From positions 1 through 22,408 of the IMG/VR virus record IMGVR_UViG_3300025282_000273: a stretch of DNA of 22,408 bases. One strand, given 5' to 3'. Shown in pieces: positions 21,622 through 22,408 of this stretch. The notes below the pieces were generated by a model. That model did not search any database, was not told the origin of the DNA, and saw only the letters and a program-made list of their open reading frames with translations. Each line of letters starts with the position of its first letter. Within the stretch, counting starts at the first letter, position 1. Source of the stretch: a virus. Position numbers and translations under genes: made by a program.

Positions 21622-22408
21622 ATGGCATCAACATACACAACTGGTTTTAGTTTTGAAAAAATTGCGACTGGTGAGCAATCTGGAACATGGGGTACGACCT
21701 CAAACCATAACTGGGACATCGTGGACAGGCTGGCCTCGTACAAGGCAGTAGCCATAACAACAAATGCCGATACGGCTACTTTGACTGTTCGAGAAGCCTC
21801 TCCTGGATCAGGGACCGAGAACCTTCAGGACGGCATGTACCGTATGATTAAATTCACAGGAGCTTTGGATTCAAATTGTACGGTTACAATAGCCCCAAAT
21901 ACGGCACCAGCTTATTTTATTATTGAAAACGCGACTACTGATTCAGGATCTAGTGGTCCTTATAGCCTTATCCTAAGTCAGGGTTCAGGCGCAAACGTCA
22001 CCGTCCAAAACGGTAAGAACGCAATTATCTACTGTGATGGCGCAGGTTCAGGCGCAGCCGTTGTTGATGCTCTGGCTGACCTTCAGATTGGAACTCTTGA
22101 AGTTACAGGCGCTGCTGCCATAGATGGCGCGTTAACTCAAGCAGGAGCCTCGCAGTTTAACTCTACGATCACTGTTGGTGTCGATGACACAGGTTATGAT
22201 GTCAAGTTTTTTGGTGATACTGCTAGTAGGTATTGGTTATGGGACACTTCAGCAGATGGTTCTGTCCAAAGGGGAACATTAACAGTCGGAGTAGATGACA
22301 CAGGACACGACGTTAAATTCTTTGGGGCCACTTCTGGTAGGTATATGTTATGGGACGAGTCTGCTGATACTTTACTCCTCCCAGATAATGTAAAAGCTTC
22401 TTTTGGAA
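21622..22408 (+). CDS. Tail fibre protein, N-terminal part (cut by window end)
   Basis: Open from ATG 21622 to the last base (262 codons, no stop), so the gene continues. The start TYTTGFSFEKIATGEQSGTW, then GTTSNHNWDIVDRLASY, is the N-terminal attachment module typical of marine phage tail fibres. Residues about 75-160 (GMYRMIKFTGALDSNCTVTI, NGKNAIIYCDGAGSGAAV) form the usual beta domain. Two 37-residue repeats start at residues 184 and 221: TVGVDDTGYDVKFFGDTASR and TVGVDDTGHDVKFFGATSGR, followed by Y-x-L-W-D. These repeats are common in phage adhesins. AGGAAAAG precedes ATG. The protein probably recognises the host surface. Confidence 0.85.
   Translation, partial: MASTYTTGFSFEKIATGEQSGTWGTTSNHNWDIVDRLASYKAVAITTNADTATLTVREASPGSGTENLQDGMYRMIKFTGALDSNCTVTIAPNTAPAYFIIENATTDSGSSGPYSLILSQGSGANVTVQNGKNAIIYCDGAGSGAAVVDALADLQIGTLEVTGAAAIDGALTQAGASQFNSTITVGVDDTGYDVKFFGDTASRYWLWDTSADGSVQRGTLTVGVDDTGHDVKFFGATSGRYMLWDESADTLLLPDNVKASFG

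Overview
The window looks like the structural half of a tailed double-stranded DNA phage of marine type. All recognised genes lie on the + strand, are tightly packed and often overlap by 1-8 bases. They follow the order terminase, portal, lysis membrane proteins, scaffold, capsid, tail. Portal size, adaptor-like proteins next to the capsid gene and the absence of a tape-measure gene suggest a short-tailed (podovirus-like) virion, but the tail genes run past the window end. A three-TM holin of the type known from alphaproteobacterial gene transfer agents hints at an alphaproteobacterial host; this is inference. No tRNA, rRNA, integrase, CRISPR array or insertion sequence was seen.

Layout. Bases 1-477 are non-coding. 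The first ~300 are GC-rich and hold short tandem repeats and two inverted repeats; the AT-rich last part carries a perfect 16-bp palindrome matching the bacterial centromere parS, 47 bp before the terminase start. Bases 478-6357 hold the large terminase, a 53-aa zinc-ribbon-like protein, and an accessory block: a HELGH metallopeptidase-like protein, an ADP-ribosyltransferase-like protein, a 123-aa protein and a 620-aa protein. The first three of that block end in the same C-terminal peptide (DKPLYDR), and at two junctions the DNA for this peptide also supplies the ribosome binding site and start codon of the next gene. Bases 6223-8852 encode a small basic protein and two low-complexity proteins that share a GR-[IV]-[SN]-D-[RS]-D motif. 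The portal follows (8861-11284), then small membrane proteins (holin-like, spanin-like, GTA-type holin) with no endolysin, two small conserved phage proteins, a phage GroES, a probable scaffold, a conserved head-region protein, a decoration-type protein and the major capsid protein (15186-16094).

A terminator follows the capsid gene. After it comes a 57-base element whose inverted repeats interleave as a pseudoknot, just before the ribosome binding site of the next virion gene. Bases 16216-22408 encode beta-rich virion proteins, an XhlA-like membrane protein, adaptor/tail-tube-like proteins, a Rossmann-like (DUF115/MptE-like) protein, a protein with seven 22-residue repeats and the start of a tail fibre.

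Working together: terminase and portal package DNA; scaffold, GroES and capsid protein build the head; adaptors close it; fibre and repeat proteins form the tail tip. The accessory block between terminase and portal is the best candidate for an undescribed system: enzyme-like proteins sharing a C-terminal tag, possibly virion cargo delivered into the host. The parS site is the most striking single DNA signal.
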